A DNA stretch of 64,000 bases, taken from assembly GCA_023442945.1 (NCBI GenBank), contig JAEZWW010000113.1:24379-88378 (forward strand), written 5' to 3'. The translations under genes were made by a program, and so were the position numbers. The notes under the pieces are model-generated. The model ran no database searches. It was not told the DNA's origin and saw only the letters and a program-made list of their open reading frames with translations. The stretch comes from Pseudomonadota bacterium. GTDB lineage: Bacteria > Pseudomonadota > Gammaproteobacteria > Burkholderiales > Burkholderiaceae_C. Within the stretch, counting starts at the first letter, position 1. Each line of letters opens with the position of its first letter. This document shows, one piece after another, positions 33,187 through 41,346 of this stretch.

Positions 33187-35868
33187 ATGTTGGACGACGA
33201 CATCAAGCAACAACTCGCCGCCTACCTCGAGCGCGTTCAGCAGCCGTTCGAGATGGTGGCCACGCTCGGCACGGACGACAAGTCCAAGGAGATGCGCGAA
33301 CTGCTGGAAGAAATCGCCAGCATGCGCCCCGACAAGATCACCCTGCGCACCGACGGCAGCGACGCCCGCGTGCCCTCGTTCACGCTGCAGCGCACCGGCA
33401 GCGACACGCACCTGCGCTTTGCCGCGATCCCGCTGGGCCACGAATTCACCTCGCTCATCCTGGCGCTGCTGTGGACCGGCGGCCACCCGCCCAAGGTCGA
33501 GCCCGACGTGATCGAGCAGATCCAGAACTTGGACGCCGATCTCGACTTCGAGATCTACATGAGCCTGTCCTGCCACAACTGCCCCGACGTGGTGCAGGCG
33601 CTGTCGCTGATGGCCATCAACAACCCGCGCGTCAAGACCACCGTCATCGACGGCGGCATGTTCCAAAAGGAAATCGAAGAGCGCGAGATCATGGGCGTGC
33701 CGACCGTGTATTTGAACGGCCAGTTCTTCGCCAACGGCCGCATGTCGGTCGAAGAGATCCTGCAAAAGGTCGACACCGGCGCCGCCCAACGCGACGCCGA
33801 AAAGCTGAGCGCCAAGGCACCCTATGAAGTGCTGATCGTCGGCGGTGGCCCAGCTGGCGCAGCGGCGGCCATCTACGCGGCGCGTAAGGGCATCCGCACC
33901 GGCGTGGTGTCCGAGCGCTTTGGCGGCCAGGTCAACGACACGCTGGAAATCGCCAACTACCCCGGCGTGCCCGAAACCACCGGCCCGCAGTACGCGGCGC
34001 AGCTGGAGCAGCACGTGCGCAACTACGACGTGGACATCATGAACACGCAGCGCGTGACCGGCCTGGTGCCGGCCGAGCAGCCGGGCGGCCTGATCACGGT
34101 GCAGCTGGACAACGGCGGCACCTTGAAGAGCCGCAGCGTGGTGCTGGCCACCGGTGCGCGCTGGCGCAACGTGAACGTGCCGGGCGAGCAGGAATACAAG
34201 ACCAAGGGCGTGGCCTACTGCCCGCACTGCGACGGCCCCCTGTTCAAGGGCAAGGACGTGGCGGTGATCGGCGGCGGCAACTCCGGCGTGGAAGCGGCCA
34301 TCGACCTGGCCGGTTTGGTCAAGCACGTGCACGTGGTCGAGTTCATGCCCGAGCTGAAGGCCGACCAGGTGCTGGTCAACAAGCTGCATTCGCTGCCCAA
34401 CGTGACGGTGCACACCAACAAGCAGACCACCGAGATCGAAGGCACCGACGGCAAGGTCAGCGCGCTGGACTTCAAGTGTCGCGTCAAGGGCACGGAAACC
34501 ACCGTGCCGCTGGAAGGCGTGTTCGTGCAGATCGGCCTGGTGCCCAACACCGAGTTTTTGGGCGACACCGTCCAACGCAGCAAGTTTGGCGAGATCGAGG
34601 TCGACGCGCGCGGCGCCACCAACGTGCCCGGCGTGTTTGCCGCCGGTGACTGCACCACGGTGCCGTACAAGCAGATCGTCGTCGCGGCCGGCGCCGGCTC
34701 TACCGCCGCACTGAGTGCCTTCGACTACCTGATCCGCAACAGCGCCCCGGCCGACAACGCCGGCGCCGCAGCGGCGAAGGAAGCCGCCCCGGCCTGCGGC
34801 GGCGCGGGCCACGCGGCCCGCGCTGCCCAATCAAAAGCCCCGTCCGGTTCAGACCGGCGCGGGGCTTTTTTCATTGTGGAGGCGGGCGATGCGCCTCTTA
34901 GGGCGATGCGCGCCACCCGGCCCAGCTCACTCGCCCAGCCGCACGCGCCAGTCGGCCAACTGCTGCGCCGTCACGCCCACGCCGCCGCACACGATCACCA
35001 CCACCGACCGCGCTGTTTCCAGGCATGGCGCGCCGCTGAACAAGGCGGCGACCGACGCGCCGCAAGCCGGCTCGACCAGCAAACGGTGCTCCAGCAGCAG
35101 CTCGTCGCACCCGGCCACAGCCTGCGCGTCGCTCACCACCGCGCTGTCCACCCGGTGCGACTGCCGCAGCGCCAGCGCCTGGTCGCACACCTGCCGCGCG
35201 CCGAGCGAGGTGGCGATCGACGTGATCGCCGGCAGCAGCACCGGCGCGCCCGCGGCCACGGCTTGCGCGTACGAATCGGCACCCGCGGTCTCCGCCGCCA
35301 GCACCGGCACGTCGGCCCAGCCGTTGCGCTGCAAGCCTTGCACCACCCCGCACAGCAAGCCGCCGCCGCCGACCGAGCAAACCACCACGTCGGGCCGCTC
35401 GCCCTGGCGCGCCAGCTCGTCCACCATGCTGGCGTGGCCCTCCCACAGCAGCGGATCGTCAAACGGGTGCAAGAAAGCGTCGGCCGGCCCCATCAGCCCC
35501 AGCGCGAGGGCGTTGGCCTCCATCCACGAATCGCCGTGCACGACCACCTCCGCACCTTCGGACGCGATCAGCTGCTTGGCGCGCGCCGTCGTCGTCGTGG
35601 GCACCACCACCGTCACCGGCGTGCCCAACTGCCGCCCGGCGTAAGCCACGGCGTAGCCCGCATTGCCGCCGGACGACGAGACAAAACGCTGGGCACCGCG
35701 CGCCTGGTACACCTCGCACGCATGGCCAATGCCGCGCGTCTTGAACGAACCGCTGGGCTGCAGCGCCTCCAGCTTCAGGCGCACGTCCTTGCCCGTGCGC
35801 AGCGAGAACGCGCGGGACGCGACCAAGGGGGTTTCAATGTGGATCGGCATGGGGAATGTGGGCAGTGA
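33187..35868 (+). CDS. ahpF: alkyl hydroperoxide reductase subunit F, stop codon apparently lost
   Basis: The first roughly 520-535 codons encode a normal AhpF, the FAD/NADH enzyme that reduces AhpC. It has an N-terminal thioredoxin-like domain with C129HNC132, the FAD motif GGGPAGAAAAIYAARKG, the redox pair C345PHC348, the NADH motif GGGNSGVEAAID and ATGDCT-like AAGDCTTVPYK. Homology ends near SAFDYLIRNSAPA (about 34750). No stop follows in this frame: it continues through a perfect terminator (34833-34871) and antisense to the next gene until 35868. A TGC at 34795-34797 that in one step could be TGA suggests a substitution or a sequence error. The functional protein probably ends near 34.8 kb. 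Confidence 0.85.
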   Translation: MLDDDIKQQLAAYLERVQQPFEMVATLGTDDKSKEMRELLEEIASMRPDKITLRTDGSDARVPSFTLQRTGSDTHLRFAAIPLGHEFTSLILALLWTGGHPPKVEPDVIEQIQNLDADLDFEIYMSLSCHNCPDVVQALSLMAINNPRVKTTVIDGGMFQKEIEEREIMGVPTVYLNGQFFANGRMSVEEILQKVDTGAAQRDAEKLSAKAPYEVLIVGGGPAGAAAAIYAARKGIRTGVVSERFGGQVNDTLEIANYPGVPETTGPQYAAQLEQHVRNYDVDIMNTQRVTGLVPAEQPGGLITVQLDNGGTLKSRSVVLATGARWRNVNVPGEQEYKTKGVAYCPHCDGPLFKGKDVAVIGGGNSGVEAAIDLAGLVKHVHVVEFMPELKADQVLVNKLHSLPNVTVHTNKQTTEIEGTDGKVSALDFKCRVKGTETTVPLEGVFVQIGLVPNTEFLGDTVQRSKFGEIEVDARGATNVPGVFAAGDCTTVPYKQIVVAAGAGSTAALSAFDYLIRNSAPADNAGAAAAKEAAPACGGAGHAARAAQSKAPSGSDRRGAFFIVEAGDAPLRAMRATRPSSLAQPHAPVGQLLRRHAHAAAHDHHHRPRCFQAWRAAEQGGDRRAASRLDQQTVLQQQLVAPGHSLRVAHHRAVHPVRLPQRQRLVAHLPRAERGGDRRDRRQQHRRARGHGLRVRIGTRGLRRQHRHVGPAVALQALHHPAQQAAAADRANHHVGPLALARQLVHHAGVALPQQRIVKRVQESVGRPHQPQREGVGLHPRIAVHDHLRTFGRDQLLGARRRRRGHHHRHRRAQLPPGVSHGVARIAAGRRDKTLGTARLVHLARMANAARLERTAGLQRLQLQAHVLARAQRERAGRDQGGFNVDRHGECGQ
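34833..34871 (+). terminator. intrinsic terminator of ahpF
   Basis: AAAAGCCCCGTCCGG, loop, CCGGCGCGGGGCTTTTTT forms a strong hairpin with a T tract. It lies inside the extended open frame of ahpF, which supports the idea that translation normally ends before it. Confidence 0.9.
34927..35850 (-). CDS. PLP-dependent L-serine/threonine dehydratase-like protein
   Basis: A 307-residue fold-type II PLP enzyme of the serine/threonine ammonia-lyase group. It deaminates a hydroxy amino acid to a 2-oxo acid. The Schiff-base lysine is in QPSGSFKTRG (near residue 38), substrate loop SSGGNAG near residue 63, and the phosphate-binding glycine loop is SVGGGGLLCG. There is no C-terminal ACT domain, as in the catabolic and serine-specific types. 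ATG 35850 starts the conserved MPIHIETPLVASRAFS; longer in-frame starts have no support, and no SD is evident. It lies convergent to ahpF, whose extended frame overlaps it. Confidence 0.88.
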   Translation of the reverse strand: MPIHIETPLVASRAFSLRTGKDVRLKLEALQPSGSFKTRGIGHACEVYQARGAQRFVSSSGGNAGYAVAYAGRQLGTPVTVVVPTTTTARAKQLIASEGAEVVVHGDSWMEANALALGLMGPADAFLHPFDDPLLWEGHASMVDELARQGERPDVVVCSVGGGGLLCGVVQGLQRNGWADVPVLAAETAGADSYAQAVAAGAPVLLPAITSIATSLGARQVCDQALALRQSHRVDSAVVSDAQAVAGCDELLLEHRLLVEPACGASVAALFSGAPCLETARSVVVIVCGGVGVTAQQLADWRVRLGE

Positions 35869-36203
35869 CCTCAGGGGGACGCCCGGGTCGGGCGCCCCCA
35901 GCACGGTACACCAGGCCGGTGTCAGCAGCTGACCGGCACGCCCGGTCGGTCCATTGGCGGCACGACGGCGCCGAACAACGCCGCGGCGAATCGCCAGGCC
36001 ACGGACGCCCTTGAAACAAGGCCACGGAGCCGCCGCCATGCGGCCGCACCGGCCACCGGGGCGGCGCGGGGCGTCGCGCCAGGGCTGCGGCGCTCGTCAC
36101 AATTGCTATCGATGCAATAGCTGCCCGCGCTGATGGTTCTAAGGTCGCGGGCACTTTTGGCTGGGAATTCAGCCCTGTGCGCCCCTGCCCCGGCGCCCTC
36201 AAC
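35851..36203. other. intergenic region before the dehydratase gene
   Basis: A 353-base gap between two minus-strand genes. It contains a family A repeat in its right part and must hold the dehydratase promoter; I see no other feature. Confidence 0.5.
36101..36160 (-). repeat. family A repeat, diverged
   Basis: Reads AATTGCTATCGATGCAATAG, then CTGCCCGCGCTGATGGTTC on the plus strand, the reverse of the consensus with changes in the middle. Confidence 0.7.
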
Positions 36204-37424
36204 TCACTTGTTCACCAGCGCGCACCCGCCGTCCTTCAAGCTCTGGAAGGCGACGTTGCCCGGGATGGTCTTGTTGATCTTCAGCAAGTCCCATTCGGCT
36301 TTCGACTCGCCCGGCTTCTTGGCTTCGACCAGGTACATGTCGTGCTGGAACAGGCCGTCGGCGCGGATGCGGCCTTTGGAGAAGCCGTCGTCGATTTCCA
36401 TCTTGCCGAGCTGTTCGCGCACCGCGTCGCTGTTGTCGGTACCGACGGCCTCCACGGCTTTCAGGTAGGTGCGCACCGCCGAATACGTGCCAGCCTGGTC
36501 CATGTTGGGCATGGACTTGCGCTTGGCGTAAAAGCGCTTGCCCAGGTCGCGCGAAGCGTCGGTGCGGTCCCAGTAGTAGGCCGTGGTGAACTGCAGGCCT
36601 TGCGCCACCGGCAAGCCGAGCGAATGCACGTCGGTGATGAACATCAGCAGCGCCGCGACCTTCTGGCCGCCTTTGACGATGCCGAATTCGTTGGCCTGCT
36701 TGAGGGCGTTCAGCGTGTCGGACCCCGCGTTGGCCAGGCCGATGACCTGCGCCTTGGAGCCCTGCGCCTGCAGCAGGAAGGACGAGAAGTCGCTGGTGCC
36801 CAGCGGCGCGCGCACGCCGCCCAGCACCTTGCCGCCCTTGGACTCGATCACCTTGGTGGCCTGGTCCTGCAGCGACTTGCCGAAGGTGTAGTCGGCGGCC
36901 ACGAAGAACCACGACTTGCCGCCGCCGTCCACCACCGCGGCCGCCGTGCCCACGGCCACCGCGTGGGTGTTCCAGCTGTAGTGGATGCCGTACTTGGCGC
37001 ACTGGGAGCCCGTCAAATCGGGTGAACCAGCGCCCGTGTTCATCGTGATCACCTTCTTGCTGGAAGCCAGGCCTTGCACCGCCAGGCCCAGCGCCGACTG
37101 GCCCAGGCCGGTGATCAGGTCCATGCCGTCGCGGTCGATCCACTCGCGCGCGCGGGCGGACGAGACGTCGGCCTTCTGCTGGTGGTCGGCCGACACCAGC
37201 TTGATCGGCACGCCGTGGATCTTGCCGCCGAATTCGTCGATGGCCAGCTGCGCGGCGGCCACATCGCCCTCGCCCGTCAGGCTGGCGTAGGGGCCGGACA
37301 TGTCGGTCAACACGCCGATCAGGATCTCGTTGCGCGAAAACTTGGGGTTGTCGGCCGCGCCGCCGGCCAGGGGCAGGCACAGGGCGGCCGCAGCAACGGC
37401 GGGCACAAGGGGGCGAATCTTCAT
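36204..37424 (-). CDS. branched-chain amino-acid-type ABC transporter substrate-binding protein
   Basis: A 406-residue periplasmic binding protein of the LivJ/LivK (type I) class. It has a signal peptide (to about residue 24, LPLAGGAAD), the start ILIGVLTDMSGPYASLTG of the ligand fold, and YTFGKSLQDQATKVIESKGG in the second lobe. Ligands of this class include branched amino acids, amides, urea and aromatic acids; the sequence does not say which. GGAGAC precedes ATG 37424. No permease or ATPase genes are adjacent, so it is an orphan receptor in this window. Confidence 0.92.
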   Translation of the reverse strand: MKIRPLVPAVAAAALCLPLAGGAADNPKFSRNEILIGVLTDMSGPYASLTGEGDVAAAQLAIDEFGGKIHGVPIKLVSADHQQKADVSSARAREWIDRDGMDLITGLGQSALGLAVQGLASSKKVITMNTGAGSPDLTGSQCAKYGIHYSWNTHAVAVGTAAAVVDGGGKSWFFVAADYTFGKSLQDQATKVIESKGGKVLGGVRAPLGTSDFSSFLLQAQGSKAQVIGLANAGSDTLNALKQANEFGIVKGGQKVAALLMFITDVHSLGLPVAQGLQFTTAYYWDRTDASRDLGKRFYAKRKSMPNMDQAGTYSAVRTYLKAVEAVGTDNSDAVREQLGKMEIDDGFSKGRIRADGLFQHDMYLVEAKKPGESKAEWDLLKINKTIPGNVAFQSLKDGGCALVNK

Positions 37425-37576
37425 GGTGTCTCCTCGGTTGGTCGGTACAGCTTGTGAGCGCTGTCCCAAAACATTCTAGGGAGAGGGTTGACGCCCCCGA
37501 GTAGCGCCGGCGACAGCGTCGCGCGCAAGCGGTTGACCGCGGGCTGCGCACACCGCCACGCCCGAGTCAATGCTTT

Positions 37577-37634
37577 TGTTTTGATAGCTGGTTGCGCTTT
37601 CTGCTTTAGGGCCAGCGGGACTTTTTCCTTCAAT
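37577..37634 (-). repeat. family A repeat between the binding-protein and HTH-citrate synthase genes
   Basis: TTTTGATAGCTGGTTGCGC, then TTTAGGGCCAGCGGGACTTTT, the consensus in reverse. It is the main feature of a 247-base gap. Confidence 0.9.
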
Positions 37635-37671
37635 TGACGCGGTCAACGCACCGGCAAACCACGCCGTCCGG

Positions 37672-38766
37672 TCACACCGTCCCGCGGGCGCGCCAGCGCA
37701 AGGGCGCCTCGCCGTACTCCTCCAGCGCGTGCGCGGCGATGCCCACGCTGCGCGCCAGCTGGAACAGGAATTCCCCCGCCTGCTCGGGCAGCGCATGCGC
37801 TTCGCAGATCACCGCCGACAGCGCGTCGACGTTCAACGGGCGTTGCAGCGTGCGCTGCAGGCGCGCCAGCGCGTCCAAGGCCGCATCGCCTTGGCCCAAG
37901 CGCGCCAGCACCGCCCGCAGCGCGCGGGCGCGTGGGTCGTCACCGCGGTACACGCTGTGGCCAAAGCCTGGCACATGCCCGACGGCGTCGACCCATTGCG
38001 CGGCCACCGCGTCAGCCGCTTCGCCCCGCATCAGCTGGCGCAGCACTTCGCGCGCTTGCTCGGGCGCCGCACCGTGCAGCTGCCCCGCCAGCGCGCCCAG
38101 GCCGGCGGCCTGCACGTCGTACCAGCCGGCGCGCGCCGACGCCGCCACGCGCGCCGCGGTGGTGGAGGCGGCCAGGCCGTTGTCGATTAGGCAGACCAGC
38201 AGCGCCTGCACCGTCGGCGCCGACAGCTCCAACGCGGGGCCGGCCAGCGCGGGCGCCGCATCGATCAAACCCAGCGACAGGCCCGCGTGCCGGTCCGCAT
38301 CCAGTGACGCGCGTTGTGGGTCCGCCGCGCCCCACAGCGCCAGCGCGACCGGCAGACGCCGCGGCAGCGGCAGCGCGTCGACCAGCGCCTGTTGCGTGGG
38401 CGGCAAGCGCAGCGTAATAACCGGCGCGTTGGGCCGCGCCAGCACGGTGCGCGCCGCCTGCGCGAAGCTCACGTGGCCGCACAGCTGCTCGATCGGCTGG
38501 TCGCGCAGGGTCAGGCTGTTTTCGTCCAGGTGCGACACGCGGCTGACCACGGCGCGAAAGCGCAGCAGGTTCGGGCTCTCGCGCCGCGCGGACGAATGGC
38601 TGCGCGCGAGCTGCTCGACCTCCTGGCGCTCGTACAGCGATTGCTTCTGGCCGCTGGGCCGGTGCGCGCGCAGCAAGCCGCGGCTGACGTAGGCGTACAG
38701 CGTCGCCGGCTTCACGCCCAGGCGCCGCGCGGCCTCGGCGGTGGTGATGAAGGCGGCCTCGTCCAT
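37672..38766 (-). CDS. helix-turn-helix/citrate synthase fusion protein
   Basis: A 364-residue protein with a MerR-like helix-turn-helix at the N-terminus (FITTAEAARRLGVKPATLYAYVSRGLLRAHRP, then an SLYERQEVEQL helix) joined to a citrate synthase domain. The catalytic-type residues are present: His in AGQLHGAAPE, His in GFGHSVYRGDDPR and Asp in PLNVDALS. It is divergent from a free-standing citrate synthase homologue, with only 57 bases between starts. A perfect palindrome TTGATTCAATCAA lies directly before its ATG. It may be a regulator that senses a CoA ester or oxaloacetate through its enzyme domain. ATG 38766 is preferred to a TTG at 38778 inside the palindrome. Confidence 0.85.
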   Translation of the reverse strand: MDEAAFITTAEAARRLGVKPATLYAYVSRGLLRAHRPSGQKQSLYERQEVEQLARSHSSARRESPNLLRFRAVVSRVSHLDENSLTLRDQPIEQLCGHVSFAQAARTVLARPNAPVITLRLPPTQQALVDALPLPRRLPVALALWGAADPQRASLDADRHAGLSLGLIDAAPALAGPALELSAPTVQALLVCLIDNGLAASTTAARVAASARAGWYDVQAAGLGALAGQLHGAAPEQAREVLRQLMRGEAADAVAAQWVDAVGHVPGFGHSVYRGDDPRARALRAVLARLGQGDAALDALARLQRTLQRPLNVDALSAVICEAHALPEQAGEFLFQLARSVGIAAHALEEYGEAPLRWRARGTV

Positions 38767-38769
38767 GGG

Positions 38770-38782
38770 TTGATTCAATCAA
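38770..38782. promoter_or_regulatory. operator-like palindrome between citrate synthase homologues
   Basis: TTGATT-C-AATCAA is a perfect 6-bp inverted repeat, three bases upstream of the HTH-citrate synthase ATG and 41 bases before the divergent citrate synthase start. It resembles an FNR box but its spacer is one base short, so a site for the adjacent HTH protein is more likely. Confidence 0.5.
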
Positions 38783-38823
38783 GATTGACGCTGGCGATCA
38801 AGCGGCTGAAACTGCCTCGCACC

Positions 38824-39975
38824 ATGACCGCCACCGCCGAATTCCTTCAAGCACCGCCGGGCCTCAAAAACGTCATCGTCGCCGACACCCAGATCGGCGA
38901 CGTCGTGGGCGAACAGGGCTACTACCACTACCGCGGGCGCAACGCGATCACGCTGGCCGAACAGTGCAGCTTTGAACAGGTCTGGCACTGGGTCGTGTAC
39001 GGCACCCTGCCCGCGGCCGATTCGCCCGAGTTGCGCGCCTTCCAAGCCACGGTGGGGCAGCTGCGCGTGCTGCCGGACAGCCTGGTCGAGTGGATCGCCG
39101 CGCTGGCGCGCGCCGGCGCCACGCCGCTGCAGGTGCTGCGCACCGCGCTCAGCGCGCTGAGCAGCCAGGCCGGCATGCGCCCGCTGTACGACCTGGCCGA
39201 GCCCGCGCAGCAGGCCGACGTGCTGCGCCTGACCGCGCTGACGCCCACCATCCTGGCCGCCGCCTGGCGCGTCAGCCAAGGCCTGGCGCCGGTGCCGGCC
39301 AACCCGGCGCTGTCGCACGCCAGCGACTACCTGCGCATGGTCAGCGGCACGCTGCCGGCGCCGCGCGAGGCGCGCGCCATTGAGCAGTACCTGATCGCCA
39401 CCATCGACCACGGCTTCAACGCGTCGACCTTCACCGCGCGCGTCGTGGCGTCGACCGGGTCGGACGTGGCGTCCTGCCTGGTCGCAGCCATCGGCGCCTT
39501 TCTGGGCCCGCTGCACGGCGGCGCGCCCGACCGCGCGCTGCAAGCGCTGGACGAGATCGGCGACATCGCCCACACCGCCGATTGGGCGCGGCGCCAGCTG
39601 GTGGAGGGCCGCAAGATCATGGGCTTTGGCCACGCCGTGTACCGCACGCACGACCCGCGCGCCGAGATGCTCAAGCGCATCGCCGCGGCGTACGGCGACC
39701 CGCTGGCGGCGCGCGCCGAGGCGCTGGAAGCGGCCATCGAGCAAGCCCTGGCCGAGCTGAAGCCCGGGCGCCGCCTGTACGCCAACGTGGAGTTTTACGC
39801 CGGCGTGGTCATGGCGCTGGCCGGCCTGGCGCCCGCGCTGTTCACCCCGACCTTTTGCGTGGCGCGCGTGGTCGGCTGGGGCGCCAACGTGCTGGAGCAG
39901 GCGCAGGGCGGCAAGATCTTCCGGCCCAGTGCGCGCTACGTGGGGCCGGCGGCGGACACCGCTCTTGCCGGCTAA
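38824..39975 (+). CDS. citrate/2-methylcitrate synthase homologue
   Basis: A 383-residue citrate synthase-family protein that should condense acetyl- or propionyl-CoA with oxaloacetate. Catalytic histidines are seen in GPLHGGAPDRAL and GFGHAVYRTHDPR. At the third catalytic position the usual NVDFY aspartate reads LYANVEFYAG, a Glu for Asp, which occurs in some secondary citrate synthases but would alter activity in the classical enzyme. ATG 38824 starts the family-like MTATAEFLQAPPGLKNVIVADT. It is divergent from the HTH-citrate synthase fusion, likely its regulator. It is probably not the main TCA-cycle enzyme. Confidence 0.87.
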   Translation: MTATAEFLQAPPGLKNVIVADTQIGDVVGEQGYYHYRGRNAITLAEQCSFEQVWHWVVYGTLPAADSPELRAFQATVGQLRVLPDSLVEWIAALARAGATPLQVLRTALSALSSQAGMRPLYDLAEPAQQADVLRLTALTPTILAAAWRVSQGLAPVPANPALSHASDYLRMVSGTLPAPREARAIEQYLIATIDHGFNASTFTARVVASTGSDVASCLVAAIGAFLGPLHGGAPDRALQALDEIGDIAHTADWARRQLVEGRKIMGFGHAVYRTHDPRAEMLKRIAAAYGDPLAARAEALEAAIEQALAELKPGRRLYANVEFYAGVVMALAGLAPALFTPTFCVARVVGWGANVLEQAQGGKIFRPSARYVGPAADTALAG

Positions 39976-39984
39976 GCAGGTACT

Positions 39985-40045
39985 CTTGTTTCGATAGCTG
40001 GCCGCGCAAGTGGCTGTAGGACCAGCAGCCGATTTGGCTTGAAAA
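39985..40045 (-). repeat. family A repeat between citrate synthase and hemY
   Basis: TTGTTTCGATAGCTGGCCGC, then GTAGGACCAGCAGCCGATTTG: consensus in reverse. It occupies most of the 85 bases between the convergent stops. Confidence 0.92.
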
Positions 40046-40060
40046 CCGCGTGCCGCGCGT

Positions 40061-41341
40061 TCAGGCGCCGGCGGCGTGCTTCCAGGCTTCGGCGGCGGCC
40101 GTGGCGTCGCCGCGCTGCTCGGCCATCTCGGCCAGCGCGCGCCAGGCACGGGCGCGCAGTTCGGCATCTTGCAAACCGCGCGCGGCCTGGGTCAGCAGCA
40201 GCTGCGCCTTGCCCCACAGGCCGCGGTACAAGCAAGCCATACCGGCCAGGTACTGCAGCGTGGCGTCGCGCGGGTGGGCCTGGTGCGCGGCTTCGACGCG
40301 GGCCAGCCATTCCTGGTCGGCGGCGTCGCCGGTGGGGGCCATGCCGGCTTCCAGCACGTGCGCCAAGCGGGCGCGGTGGGCGGCGGAAAACGATTCGGGC
40401 AGCGCCAGCATTTCACCCCAGACCGGACGCAGCCAGTCGCGCACGATGGCGTGGTCGCCGCCCAGGGCCAGCAGGCGCTGGGTGGCGCGCAGGGCCAGTT
40501 CGGGCATGGCGCGCTCGGCCGACTCCAGCGCGGCCCAGACCTGATGCAGCTCGGCCGCGTCGCGCGCCTGGGCAATCTGGTCGCCGGCCAGGCCGCGCAC
40601 CACGCTGCCAGCCGCGTCGCGTGAAAAGGCGCCGTGCTTGGCCAGCAGGCGCGCGGTGTCCAGCGCCTCGCGCTGGTGGCCGGCCTGGCGCGCGGCTTTG
40701 AGCTTGATGCGCAGCGCGGCGGTGCGGCGCGTGGCGCCGGCGGGCAATTCGTCCAGCCGCGCCATGGCGGCGCCCGGGTCGCGGTCGTGCAAGGCCCAGC
40801 GCGCGGCGCGCAGCAAGACGCCTTCGCGCAACTCGGCCGGCGCACCGGGGGCGCTGGCGCGGTCCAGCGCCAGGGCCAGGTGGTGGTCGCGCGTGCCCTG
40901 GTCCTGCAGGGCGTGGGCGCTTTCGGCGACTGTGAGGTGCGCCAGGGTGCGCAGGCTGGCGCGGTGCGGCAGCACGTCGCCCGCGTCGCGCAGGGCTTGT
41001 TCGCGCGCCAGCGCCGCCTCGGCCGACTTGCGCGCGCGCAGGTAACGGCCGGCGCCGAACTGGGTCATCGCGTCCATCATCGAGGTGTGGGCGGCGCGCT
41101 CGCGCTGCTGGGTGCGCCAGCGGCGCGCCTGGCGCGGCAGCTCAAACAGCGCGGCGAAGGCGCGCAGCGCCAGGTACAGCAGCACGAACAGCGCGACCAG
41201 CAGCAGCAGCACCAGGTTGACCGACATGTCGACCCGGTGCGGCGGCCAGAAGACAGTGACGGTGCCCTCGTTTTCGCCGGTGAACAGCGCCAGCGCCACC
41301 GCGGCGCTGAACAGGCCCATCAGCCACAGGGCGGCGCGCAT
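40061..41341 (-). CDS. HemY-type TPR membrane protein
   Basis: A 426-residue inner-membrane protein with two N-terminal membrane helices (about residues 4-21 and 42-63), connected by the GENEGTVTVFWPPHRVDMSVN loop typical of HemY, and a cytoplasmic TPR domain (about residues 85-420). HemY of this type is not protoporphyrinogen oxidase; it is the conserved last gene of the hemCDXY operon with a suggested role in coordinating tetrapyrrole enzymes. It starts five bases after the hemX stop. Confidence 0.9.
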   Translation of the reverse strand: MRAALWLMGLFSAAVALALFTGENEGTVTVFWPPHRVDMSVNLVLLLLVALFVLLYLALRAFAALFELPRQARRWRTQQRERAAHTSMMDAMTQFGAGRYLRARKSAEAALAREQALRDAGDVLPHRASLRTLAHLTVAESAHALQDQGTRDHHLALALDRASAPGAPAELREGVLLRAARWALHDRDPGAAMARLDELPAGATRRTAALRIKLKAARQAGHQREALDTARLLAKHGAFSRDAAGSVVRGLAGDQIAQARDAAELHQVWAALESAERAMPELALRATQRLLALGGDHAIVRDWLRPVWGEMLALPESFSAAHRARLAHVLEAGMAPTGDAADQEWLARVEAAHQAHPRDATLQYLAGMACLYRGLWGKAQLLLTQAARGLQDAELRARAWRALAEMAEQRGDATAAAEAWKHAAGA

Positions 41342-41346
41342 GGTGC

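Noticed and set aside
34871..35868. AhpF C-terminal extension as a real extra domain
   Set aside because: The tail is compositionally biased, is antisense to a well-conserved PLP enzyme and lies beyond a perfect terminator; loss of a stop or sequence error is more likely.
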